In this document: positions 5,930 to 12,727 of the stretch, in pieces
How the letters are laid out: each line of letters starts with the position of its first letter
How positions within the stretch are numbered: the stretch's first letter is position 1
From: a virus
Virus record (IMG/VR): IMGVR_UViG_3300033155_001206
Span: 1 to 21,368 of that record
Direction: 5' to 3' (one strand)
Length of the DNA stretch: 21,368 nucleotides
Notes under the pieces: generated by a model
What the model saw: only the letters and a program-made list of their open reading frames with translations
Told to the model about the DNA's origin: nothing
The model's database searches: none
Program-made: the position numbers and the translations under genes

Positions 5930-5944
5930 ATTTTACTATATTTG
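5914..5944 (+). promoter_or_regulatory. Bacteroidota-type promoter 2 (capsid and tail operon)
   Basis: TATATTTG at 5937-5944 fits the TAnnTTTG -7 box, and TTTA at 5914-5917, 19 bp upstream, is a near match to the TTTG -33 box. Transcription should start near 5951, about 95 nt before the capsid ATG. This is the only promoter-like site I find before the long run of head and tail genes, and a dedicated promoter for the capsid gene suits the large amount of that protein needed. Confidence 0.72.
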
Positions 5945-5950
5945 AATTAA

Positions 5951-6045
5951 TCCTTACAAGCTGGGATATATCTGCGGTCGTGGATAGGGGCGAATAGGCG
6001 GTAGTCTATAAGGAGTTTTGATTTTTTCACTAAACATTTTTTATC
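5951..6045 (+). promoter_or_regulatory. Long G-rich 5' leader of the capsid mRNA
   Basis: The predicted 95-nt leader is unlike its surroundings: between 5960 and 6005 it is rich in G tracts (GGG at 5963, GG at 5976 and 5982, GGGG at 5987, GG at 5997 and 6000) with very little C, then becomes T-rich before the ATG. CCTTA at 5952-5956 can pair with TAAGG at 6009-6013, which would close the G-rich section into a domain. It may stabilise the abundant capsid message or form a two-layer G-quadruplex. An AAGGAG at 6010-6015 is too far (30 nt) from the ATG to be a normal ribosome site. Function is not known. Confidence 0.4.
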
Positions 6046-7071
6046 ATGCCGAATAGAACGGATGCTAATTTAGTGAAGGCTCAAGCTAAACTTCTTGCTA
6101 AGTTTCAGTCTTCCGAATTACGCTTTAGATTTCCAGCTACGTACTTAGCTTTCAAAACAAGTACACCAATCATGTTCCCAAACTACGTCGAATTAAGAGG
6201 TAGAGAAGATAGGGTTATTGAAACAAACTACAAAGCAAGAACCTCAAGAGCATTGGGTTTAGGTGGTCGTACTCACAACCATACAGGACCTAAAGGGGAT
6301 ACTGCCTTAATGACCCCTGCCTGGAGTACTTACGACGATAAATTCAATATCTCGTTGAAGCAAGCTGATAATAGCTTGTACAATCTTCAAGAACAACTTC
6401 AAAGTGAATTAGAAAATATCGTAGCTAATTTTGCTGAAGGATACGAAACGCTAGCTACCAACTACGTGTTTGCCAATCGTTCAGGAGTAAATATTGACAC
6501 ATCTGGAGAGGGAATTTTCAATGGAGCAAACCAATCTTTTGAGATTACAGAGGCTACTGAAGGTGATCGATCTATCCAGATTACTAAATCAGTAATGCAT
6601 TCCAATAAGTACACTGGAGGTTATGTTGTGTTTTGCGACACTAAGTCCTTCAATAAGTTTGAAGCGGATGCAGCTCAAGGTGCTGGAAACTCAACTAACC
6701 TATCTTTCCAATTCAACAATGTCACCTATGTTCATTCTGTTGAATTAGGGGCTTTAGCTGCTGGCTTAGGTTATACAAAAGGTTTTTGGGTGGCAGTTGA
6801 GCCTGGAACTTTCGGCGTTCTTCCATGGGTTCCTAAGCAGAACCGAATGGGGGTAAACACTAAAGTAAACCAATACAGTTTGATTAGCAATCCTGTTGAC
6901 GGAGAGTCTTACGCTGTTCATACCTATGAGGATCGAGCAGATGACACTGCTAACAACGGATATACTCAGGATGTTGTTACTCAATATGAAATCTCTCAAG
7001 ACATTTCATTTGTACACGCACCACTTACTACTGCAAACGAAACAACATTCCAGGCATTCAGCCTAGTTTAA
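6046..7071 (+). CDS. Major capsid protein
   Basis: This 341-residue protein is the best candidate for the main shell subunit: it directly follows the scaffold-like gene, has its own promoter and leader, and has the size and mixed alpha-beta composition of HK97-fold capsid proteins. A long helix-like region (about residues 108-145, SLKQADNSLYNLQEQLQ through ANFAEGYETLATNYV) would be the spine helix, followed by beta-rich peripheral and axial domains. The N-terminal arm is basic and has no obvious cleavage site. Codon use looks more regular than in neighbouring genes, as expected for a highly expressed gene. The HK97 fold itself is inferred, since no diagnostic motif exists. The stop overlaps the next ATG by one base. 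Confidence 0.82.
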   Translation: MPNRTDANLVKAQAKLLAKFQSSELRFRFPATYLAFKTSTPIMFPNYVELRGREDRVIETNYKARTSRALGLGGRTHNHTGPKGDTALMTPAWSTYDDKFNISLKQADNSLYNLQEQLQSELENIVANFAEGYETLATNYVFANRSGVNIDTSGEGIFNGANQSFEITEATEGDRSIQITKSVMHSNKYTGGYVVFCDTKSFNKFEADAAQGAGNSTNLSFQFNNVTYVHSVELGALAAGLGYTKGFWVAVEPGTFGVLPWVPKQNRMGVNTKVNQYSLISNPVDGESYAVHTYEDRADDTANNGYTQDVVTQYEISQDISFVHAPLTTANETTFQAFSLV

Positions 7072-8141
7072 TGTTCGTTAAACAGAAAATAGAAACAGGT
7101 TTATTTGGGTCGGTAGGTTTTAGACAGCCTATCGACCCGAGTTACCCTATTTTGGATTCAGGTAACATCGAGTCTAGATCTGGGTATTATGTGAACGATA
7201 ATCCTTTTGCGTCTGTCGAGAATTTAAAGGATACTCAAGACTACAAGGACGCCGATGACTCTCAGTTTAACACCTACTTATCGAACATTCAAACATCAAG
7301 TATCGCGAATGTATGTAATCAGGTTTTCAATGATTACGACTTTATCGATTCTCAGGTTCTATACAAAAACGCAATGAATAAGGTTAATGTAGAGACCTTA
7401 CCAGACGGGTTTGTTGGCTACAAAATAAGAATCACAGACGAGAAAAGCGTTGCGTTTAAGATTAGCAAGGTATTTCTTGATTTTCAAGGAACCGGAGATG
7501 TTGAACTACTGTTGTTTAACTCCAATAAACTAACCCCATTATTTAGTGAAACAATTACAATATCCTCAGATCATCAAGTAGAGGAGCTGAATTGGGTCAT
7601 TGATGACTCAAACGACACCTATAAAGGCGAGTATTACCTTGGGTATAACACTCAAGGATTAACTGTTTCGCCATTCAAAAGAGACTACAACAATTCCGAT
7701 ATCATGAGTTCGGTAACTCATTTAGGGATTGAAAAAATATCCGTACCCAATCACAATACAAACACATTGTTTGATCTAACCAAGCAATCAGGACTAAGTC
7801 AAACAACCGGAATAAACCCCTACATACAAGTCTATGATGATTTCACTGATGTAATCATTCAGAATCAAAACTTATTCAGTAGAGCAATTTACCTGGATAT
7901 GTGTGTATCTGCAATTACCCGGTGTATTAACTCAAAGCGATCTAATTACAATGAAAGAAACGCAGATCGTGACTTGAAGCGAATGATTGCCGAGGTTGAA
8001 GGGCTGAACACCGAAGGAGGGTTTAAGATAAAAGGACTTAAGCCACAGTTAAAGTATGAAATTTCACAGATAAGGGAAGAATTAAAAAAACTCAAGGAGG
8101 GTTTTTTCATTGATGGACTAGAGGTAATTACATTGGATTGA
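7071..8141 (+). CDS. Putative head-associated structural protein (356 aa)
   Basis: Not recognised as a named family. It is coupled to the capsid gene (TAATG) and to the following gene (TGATG). The N-terminal 110 residues are polar and mostly helical or coil; residues about 115-200 look like a beta-sandwich (repeating pattern VAFKISKVFLDFQG, DVELLLFNSN, EYYLGYNTQG) of the kind found in carbohydrate-binding or jelly-roll modules; the C-terminus is a charged helix (YEISQIREELKKLKEG). The position next to the capsid gene suggests a head-completion, decoration or connector protein. A beta-sandwich inserted in a connector would be displayed outside the virion, so a decoration role is at least as likely. 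Confidence 0.65.
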   Translation: MFVKQKIETGLFGSVGFRQPIDPSYPILDSGNIESRSGYYVNDNPFASVENLKDTQDYKDADDSQFNTYLSNIQTSSIANVCNQVFNDYDFIDSQVLYKNAMNKVNVETLPDGFVGYKIRITDEKSVAFKISKVFLDFQGTGDVELLLFNSNKLTPLFSETITISSDHQVEELNWVIDDSNDTYKGEYYLGYNTQGLTVSPFKRDYNNSDIMSSVTHLGIEKISVPNHNTNTLFDLTKQSGLSQTTGINPYIQVYDDFTDVIIQNQNLFSRAIYLDMCVSAITRCINSKRSNYNERNADRDLKRMIAEVEGLNTEGGFKIKGLKPQLKYEISQIREELKKLKEGFFIDGLEVITLD

Positions 8142-8656
8142 TGGCATTGATTTTAAAAGATAACCCCGTTGGAGTCGATGCTAAAATCGATGTAATTCAA
8201 AGAGTTCTATTTGACAACCTGCAATGGACCAATTATGAAAGCTACCACAGAGCATACATAAACCCTAAAGATGGGAAAAAGATACCTGAAGTATATGTCG
8301 GTAACGGTGAGTATCAAGAGGTGTTTTACAATGATGAATTTACAGCATCATCTCACTTCATAGTTCAAAACGACAGACGCTTTGGAGAGCTTTATCAAGC
8401 CGAAGTATCGTTGATATTTCACGCGAATCTCGAAGAATTGTATCCGTCAATTTTACATAGAGCTGATGAGGAGATGCATAGACAGATATCCTTAATCCTT
8501 GAAGATAATCAATCCATTGCTGAATTAAATAGACTGGTTACTGGAGTTGATTCAGTTTACAGGGGTCTAGACGTGTCTCGAGTTACATTCACAGACATGA
8601 GTGAAAAACACGTGGTAAGATTCGACTTAACTATTAACTATCAATACATCTGCTAA
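8141..8656 (+). CDS. Putative neck or tail-completion protein (171 aa)
   Basis: Not recognised with certainty. ATG at 8141 overlaps the previous stop by one base and is preferred to the TTG one codon earlier. The protein opens with a helix (AKIDVIQRVLFDNL), has an aromatic stretch (WTNYESYHRAYINP), a beta-rich centre (AEVSLIFHANLEEL), a helix (ADEEMHRQISLILEDN) and a final strand pair (HVVRFDLTINYQYIC). Small alpha-beta proteins of 130-180 residues between capsid and tail tube genes are typically head-closure or tail-terminator proteins, and the fold order seen here would fit a tail terminator. This is inferred from size, order and predicted secondary structure only. Confidence 0.6.
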   Translation: MALILKDNPVGVDAKIDVIQRVLFDNLQWTNYESYHRAYINPKDGKKIPEVYVGNGEYQEVFYNDEFTASSHFIVQNDRRFGELYQAEVSLIFHANLEELYPSILHRADEEMHRQISLILEDNQSIAELNRLVTGVDSVYRGLDVSRVTFTDMSEKHVVRFDLTINYQYIC

Positions 8657-9633
8657 TGACGAACACGATAGTAATAACAAAAAAACAAAACGACACAATT
8701 CTAGTAACTAGAGGTTCTTCATTTAGAAAGCAGCTAAGTCCTAGTTTGACAGTTTATGAAACTCCAAAAGGTGTTGATATAAGAGATTGCGACAGAAGCG
8801 CTGAAAGCTTTGATTTCGATCAGGTTTTAGAGGTTGTAAGGAAGGACGGGACAGTAGTTCCGATTAACGACAAAGCAACCCTTTTCGACGAATTATCCAC
8901 TTACTTTTTTTTTAAACCAGCTGCATTTGGCGAGCCGCTGGTTCCTAGCACTAACGTTGTAAACGATTTTGCGAGTCTTCCACCATTCGGTGATCATTTA
9001 GGGGAATACTGGCAGGTTGATAATGCTACAGGCTGGAGGTTATTACTTACATATAAAGCTTCTGGAGTTTACAAAGCAGAAGTATCTGGGTGGCGTAAAA
9101 TAAACGACGCTCAAGCCTTGTTTGCTGACAATCAATTCCTAGTTCAAAATTCAATCGATCCTACTAAAGGTCTCCGGTTTAGTGTTTCTTCCATTGGAAC
9201 AGGAGCCCAACAAACAGCTTCTTGGAGGAATCAAAGCGGAATTGTGGCGTTTCTATCTGATCTTATTTACGGGTCTAACAAGAATTACCAAGAGAATTTA
9301 ACCGAAAACTCCACTAATGGAGGGGTTCCTCTACTTCAAGTCTCTGCATCAAATATCGGGCTACCTAACGGGAGGTATGAATTTAAGTCATACTGTGAAC
9401 TAAACAACTCAACAATCAATGGAACCGCAGTAGCAAGATCTACTGTAAAAGGTACAATAGTATCCGAGTCACCAATAGAACCCAAAGACAACGATAACTA
9501 CTACCCCATAATGACATTTGGAGAGGTTGATGTACTTGACGGGAACATGAACGTCGATTTAGAATTCTTCAATCTAGGATCTGGAACGGCTAGTTGCAGA
9601 AATGCTAAAGTGAAATACAAGAGAATCGCTTAA
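8656..9633 (+). CDS. Fiber-like virion protein (325 aa)
   Basis: Residues about 160-205 carry the recurrent phage-fiber segment, here NSIDPTKGLRFSVSSIGTG followed by a spaced WRNQSGIVAFLSD, close to the widely seen pattern N-x2-DxTKxLxF...TG...GT that precedes fiber shafts and heads. Before it, residues about 100-150 (PPFGDHLGEYWQVDNATGWRL, given here in shortened form as GEYWQVDNATGW) look like a small beta domain common in virion surface proteins. The C-terminal 110 residues are beta-rich (GRYEFKSYCELN, MNVDLEFFNLGSG) and could be a trimeric head. The gene is coupled at both ends (TAATG). It lies among connector genes, well away from the tail-tip genes, so it may form a neck or head fiber that binds cells or surfaces. 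Function at this site is inferred. Confidence 0.65.
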   Translation: MTNTIVITKKQNDTILVTRGSSFRKQLSPSLTVYETPKGVDIRDCDRSAESFDFDQVLEVVRKDGTVVPINDKATLFDELSTYFFFKPAAFGEPLVPSTNVVNDFASLPPFGDHLGEYWQVDNATGWRLLLTYKASGVYKAEVSGWRKINDAQALFADNQFLVQNSIDPTKGLRFSVSSIGTGAQQTASWRNQSGIVAFLSDLIYGSNKNYQENLTENSTNGGVPLLQVSASNIGLPNGRYEFKSYCELNNSTINGTAVARSTVKGTIVSESPIEPKDNDNYYPIMTFGEVDVLDGNMNVDLEFFNLGSGTASCRNAKVKYKRIA

Positions 9634-10535
9634 TGGAATTGACTTACAACATATCGCAGACGGTTAATTCTAAGGTGAATATTGATAGACTTCAGTACGA
9701 TGTTGAGGATATAAGCTCAGACGTAACTCATATAAGTTCAGTTAATGGTGTTATCACTATTTATTCGTCTACCGAACTAAGTCAAGAACAAGTTTCATCT
9801 ATTGGTCAAGCTGTATCTAGTCACGAAGGAAGCCCAATTCCGAAGCATCGGATCGAACAAGATACAGAAGAAAATAAGGGATTCTTAAGTATTAATTACA
9901 AAACCGAATTAAAAGACGGTATATCCTATCACCCGGTTTACACAATTAATGATGATGGGCTCTTGGAGAAGACAGAATATTTCAGAGGATTTGTTGATGA
10001 GAACAATAAAGGAGAATTAGTTCTGCAGGTAGAAGAGGTATACGATGTCAATGAAGATGTTTCGATTCCAAAATCAGCCAGAGAAGTAAATTCAAGGGAG
10101 AAAACTTGGAAGCATTACCGGACGGATGGAGTTTTAGACGAAAAGAAAAAGAAGAGGAGGCCAAAAAAATACGACACCAGGGAAAAACGACACAAAGAAG
10201 GGGTTAGAAGACGAGCAAACCTCGAAGAGCAATTGATTGACCGGGTGTCACTAGCTGGGTCTTTATCTGGGGCTTTTGTTGGGTCAAATAGTGATGAGAT
10301 TAAATCAGACGCATACAATAAGCTAACAACCCTGCAGGAAACACATAGCTCATCTTTTTCAGCTTGGAGAAACAGTGGAAGAGGGTCTATTTATAATGAT
10401 CTATCAAACGAATCTATTTCGTGGGTCAATATTGTTGTTCCTGACACCCCATCAACCCAGGTAAAGTGTCCCTGGATTATTGGAATGACATTAAAGGGGT
10501 ATATGGTGGAAAAGCTAAAAGGAGAAATTAAATAA
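9633..10535 (+). CDS. Putative virion protein with basic region (300 aa)
   Basis: Not recognised as a whole. Residues about 37-68 (GVITIYSSTELSQEQVSSIG, then a helix into SSHEGSP) resemble a short strand-helix module present in many phage minor structural proteins, where an ITI/VTV strand is followed by LS..E...L...V..H. Residues about 169-195 are extremely basic (EKKKKRRPKKYD, KRHKEGVRRR), suggesting contact with DNA or with an acidic partner. The rest is beta-rich with a helical stretch near 215-245. It is coupled to the preceding fiber-like gene, so the two may form one appendage, this one as the anchor. It is followed by the 36-base A-rich gap before the tail tube gene. Confidence 0.6.
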   Translation: MELTYNISQTVNSKVNIDRLQYDVEDISSDVTHISSVNGVITIYSSTELSQEQVSSIGQAVSSHEGSPIPKHRIEQDTEENKGFLSINYKTELKDGISYHPVYTINDDGLLEKTEYFRGFVDENNKGELVLQVEEVYDVNEDVSIPKSAREVNSREKTWKHYRTDGVLDEKKKKRRPKKYDTREKRHKEGVRRRANLEEQLIDRVSLAGSLSGAFVGSNSDEIKSDAYNKLTTLQETHSSSFSAWRNSGRGSIYNDLSNESISWVNIVVPDTPSTQVKCPWIIGMTLKGYMVEKLKGEIK

Positions 10536-10571
10536 CAAACAATTTTCAATAACAAATAAAAACAGATAAAA
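10536..10571 (+). promoter_or_regulatory. A-rich translation leader of the tail tube gene
   Basis: The only real gap between genes in the tail module. It is almost pure A with scattered T and C (aacaaataaaaacagataaaa before the ATG, in part), the kind of unstructured leader that gives strong translation in Bacteroidota. I see no TAnnTTTG box in it, so it is probably a translation enhancer and not a promoter, consistent with a need for many tail tube copies. Confidence 0.5.
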
Positions 10572-11537
10572 ATGGCAACAGCTTGCACATGTAATGTAGG
10601 ATTAGGGAACACAGGTTCTCCAAACTGCATACCGTTAATGGACGCTGCATTGTTCTTCATTGCAGTGCCTTATTTTAGAGCCGACGGGTCGGTGAATGGG
10701 ATCGACTTATCAACTCTGCCGGGAGGGAAATTAAACCAAACCTTTTTGGACGAACAAATTCGAAACGCTGATGATCAGGAAAGATGGAGAATTCTTCCTA
10801 GAATGAAAAACGTAACCGACGAAAGAGGAGACGATATTACAGAGGATTTCGATGATCAAACATCGGTATTTATCCAGCAAGGAATTCGATCAGTAAGCGC
10901 CTTAATGCTTAAGCAAGGACCAACGTTACTTGGTATTCTTGAAGGCTTTAGATGTGCTTCTGTTGGATTGTTCGTGGTTGATAAAAGCTTCAATTTAATT
11001 GGAAATTGCTCACAAGACGGATTCTTGAATCCTATCAGAGTTTCAGACGAGACATGGTCTCCAATGTTGATTAAAACAACCGACACTACCAAACAGAAGA
11101 TTCAATTGAATTTCCAATGGGACATTTCAGAACAAGACAAAGACTTGGCTCAAATTGGGGCGTCCGACATCACAGCAAACTTATCGAATGCTAGAGCAAT
11201 GATTGACGGTGTAGTTTCATTAGCAGTTAATTCTGCAACACAAGATTCAATCACGCTGACATTGAATACCCTTTATGGAGATAAATTAAATCCAATTCCA
11301 GCTGCGGGAATGACTAATGTTAGTGATTGGAGCCTGTTTAATAGAACTACTTTATCTCCAATGGCTGTAACGTCTGTTAGCGTTGCAGGTGACAACTCTT
11401 ACACTTTGAATTTCATTGCTGAAAATATCGGGGATGTAGTTGAGATTGAAAGCGGGCAAGTACCTGGGACAATTGTTTCGTCGATCTACAATAAGATATA
11501 CGATATAACTAAGTATTCACACACACTTACAGCGTAA
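10572..11537 (+). CDS. Putative major tail tube protein
   Basis: A 321-residue beta-rich protein preceded by the strongest-looking translation leader in the tail module and located before the tape measure, the usual site of the tail tube gene. The N-terminal part has clustered cysteines (ATACTCN, GSPNC) and an odd hydrophobic stretch (MDAALFFIAVPYF, about residues 24-36). The centre contains tube-like alternating strands (KQKIQLNFQWDI, SDITANLSNARAMIDG), and the C-terminal 100 residues (SATQDSITLTLNTLYG onward) look like an Ig-like or added beta domain that would stick out from the tube. It is longer than simple tube proteins (150-250), in line with an extra domain. The stop overlaps the next ATG. 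The assignment is from order, leader and predicted fold. Confidence 0.68.
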   Translation: MATACTCNVGLGNTGSPNCIPLMDAALFFIAVPYFRADGSVNGIDLSTLPGGKLNQTFLDEQIRNADDQERWRILPRMKNVTDERGDDITEDFDDQTSVFIQQGIRSVSALMLKQGPTLLGILEGFRCASVGLFVVDKSFNLIGNCSQDGFLNPIRVSDETWSPMLIKTTDTTKQKIQLNFQWDISEQDKDLAQIGASDITANLSNARAMIDGVVSLAVNSATQDSITLTLNTLYGDKLNPIPAAGMTNVSDWSLFNRTTLSPMAVTSVSVAGDNSYTLNFIAENIGDVVEIESGQVPGTIVSSIYNKIYDITKYSHTLTA

Positions 11538-11749
11538 TGAGTAAGATACAAACAGAAAAGACAGTGGGTAATTTATCTATTCGAACTGAAGCCCTCGCTA
11601 AGATGACTGAAGCAACTTTTAGGGAGAAATTTTCAGGAAAAGTAGAGAACATTAATGCTGTCTGGGAGGAGTTAAAACCCTACGCTAAAAAAACAACAAA
11701 AAAAGGGACAAACGAGTCTCGCGCTAAGAAAGGTGACACCCCCTCTTAA
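11537..11749 (+). CDS. Small protein after the tail tube gene (70 aa), chaperone position
   Basis: Not recognised. The gene is coupled to the tail tube gene (TAATG). The product has a short folded-looking part (residues 1-47) and a basic Lys-Thr-rich tail (YAKKTTKKGTNESRAKKG). It occupies the place of the first tail assembly chaperone of siphoviruses, which coats the tape measure before tube assembly, but it is shorter than most. The tail is coded by two A runs separated by ACAAC, which could cause slippage, but neither shifted frame reaches the next gene. The stop codon lies inside the loop of the hairpin at 11739-11758. Alternatively it could be a tail tube accessory protein. Confidence 0.65.
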   Translation: MSKIQTEKTVGNLSIRTEALAKMTEATFREKFSGKVENINAVWEELKPYAKKTTKKGTNESRAKKGDTPS

Positions 11750-11758
11750 TTGAGGGGG
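11739..11758 (+). terminator. GC-rich hairpin across the stop codon of the 70-aa gene
   Basis: CCCCCTC (11739-11745) pairs perfectly with GAGGGGG (11752-11758) around the loop TTAATT, which contains the TAA stop of the preceding gene. Only a short T stretch follows (CTTTG), so it is not a strong intrinsic terminator. It is the most stable small hairpin visible in an otherwise AT-rich operon and could reduce read-through or protect the 3' end of the abundant tail tube message. Confidence 0.5.
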
Positions 11759-11772
11759 CTTTGCCCGTTGTT

Positions 11773-12261
11773 ATGAAGTTCTTTCAGCGGTTAAGAGATT
11801 TAGCAGACCGGATAATTGAGCTAGATGTTGATCTATTAGTAGCGAATATTATGCGAAAGCCAGAAGTTCAGGAGTTTATACTGGATATGGTTAAAAACGA
11901 TCAACTGTTCAATGAAGGAGAGAGCTATTTAAGCGTAAAGCTCGATACTATTGGAGGAGAATATTCCGATGCGACTATTGATGGAATATTCGGAGTCTTT
12001 GAAGGTAAGAAACAGAGGGGGCTTCCATTTGACAGGGTTACTCTATTCAATGAAGGAGACTTTTACGATAGCTTCGAAATTGATATTGGGTTAAAAACTT
12101 GGCAGTTTGATGCTGATTACGATAAAGACGGGACCGACCTCCGAAAGCGATGGGGGGATGAGATTGTAGGATTGAATCAAGAAAATTTACAGAGACTAAT
12201 CAATGAACTTAGGGAGAAAATCATCGAAGGACTACGAAGAGAATTCGGAATTGCAGCCTAA
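11773..12261 (+). CDS. Hypothetical tail-module protein (162 aa)
   Basis: Not assigned to a known family. The start is ATG at 11773 (MKFFQRLRD), preferred to an in-frame TTG at 11761 that lies too close to the hairpin. The protein is alpha-beta: an N-terminal helix (LADRIIELDVDLLVANIM), a middle section with NEGESYLSVKLDTIGG and VTLFNEGDFYDSFEIDIG, and a helical C-terminus (LQRLINELREKIIEGLRR). The repeated NEG...Y/F pattern suggests two similar beta turns. It lies between the tail tube and the tape measure, so a tail completion or chaperone role is likely from order. It is not fused to the preceding gene by any obvious slippery site. Its 3' end overlaps the next gene by 59 bases. Confidence 0.7.
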   Translation: MKFFQRLRDLADRIIELDVDLLVANIMRKPEVQEFILDMVKNDQLFNEGESYLSVKLDTIGGEYSDATIDGIFGVFEGKKQRGLPFDRVTLFNEGDFYDSFEIDIGLKTWQFDADYDKDGTDLRKRWGDEIVGLNQENLQRLINELREKIIEGLRREFGIAA

Positions 12262-12727
12262 ATGTTTCGAATCAATCGATGATTTGCCAATTCTAAATTG
12301 GTTTGAAATTATCAATAAAGATGATTATTCCTGGTTATTTATTGATCGTCCAATAAATCCCTGCTCTCCACTGAATTCTAAGGTATTATTCAGGTCTTTA
12401 TACAATCAGTATCTAGAAAGGTTTGTTATTGGAAAAAGCAATGATATCAAGGAGAAGGAAATTGAAATTGCTCTTTTAAAATCTGAGTTATTACTCACAA
12501 AGAACTCCTATCTAAAAACACTCATTCAAATAGAACAACTTGAATTGGATTCCCTGCAAAATTCACTCGCCGACACGAAATCCACTTTAGATGAGGATAT
12601 TTTAGCTATCGAGCTTGGGCTAAATAGACCGGTCCTTGACCCCAGAACCCTGCCTACATCAAAATTCTACATCTATGTTGAAGGGCTGAAAAAGAAAGTT
12701 GAACAAGTAAAAAAGGGAGCTGCTTAA
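12203..12727 (+). CDS. Putative tape-measure chaperone (174 aa), long overlap
   Basis: Not recognised by domain. The first ATG in frame is at 12203, making an unusually long 59-base overlap with the previous gene; no later in-frame ATG occurs before the well-formed segment ESIDDLPILNWFEIINKDDY (from about residue 24), so either this start or a rare non-ATG start is used. The region after that is a long charged coiled coil (about residues 70-125, KEKEIEIALLKSELLLTKN). The stop directly abuts the tape measure ATG. Small helical proteins in this place in siphoviruses are tail assembly chaperones that bind the tape measure, and this is the best guess here. Confidence 0.68.
   Translation: MNLGRKSSKDYEENSELQPKCFESIDDLPILNWFEIINKDDYSWLFIDRPINPCSPLNSKVLFRSLYNQYLERFVIGKSNDIKEKEIEIALLKSELLLTKNSYLKTLIQIEQLELDSLQNSLADTKSTLDEDILAIELGLNRPVLDPRTLPTSKFYIYVEGLKKKVEQVKKGAA

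Larger units (their letters stand above)
5889..5932 (+). terminator. 44-bp inverted repeat after the scaffold gene (terminator and/or operator)
   Basis: As RNA this forms one long hairpin: 5889-5907 pairs with 5914-5932 (10 pairs from AATTTTAGGG/CCCTAAAATT, three pairs with two G-U wobbles, then TCTAAA/TTTAGA) around the 6-base loop TAATAT, followed by TTAC. It begins right after the scaffold stop codon, so it could terminate or attenuate the first operon. The same bases make up two operator-like palindromes, so the dyad may serve DNA binding instead, or both. The short T tract makes terminator function uncertain. Confidence 0.45.

Noticed and set aside
11687-11709. A runs (AAAAAAA-CAAC-AAAAAAAGGG) as a programmed frameshift site joining the 70-residue protein to the next gene
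   Set aside because: Reading the shifted frames shows stops within about 8 codons (-1) or 16 codons (+1), so neither extends into the next gene. Slippage could still occur but would not make the usual chaperone fusion.
11739-11745. C5 run before the stop as a -1 slippery site fusing to the gene at 11773
   Set aside because: A -1 shift here would enter the open frame, but the P-site codon ACC would re-pair with CAC, a poor match, and the hairpin includes the run itself and not a downstream position.
12287-12301. Small inverted repeat CCAATT-CTA-AATTGG
   Set aside because: It is short, within coding sequence, not followed by a T run, and unrelated to the paired palindromes at the promoters.
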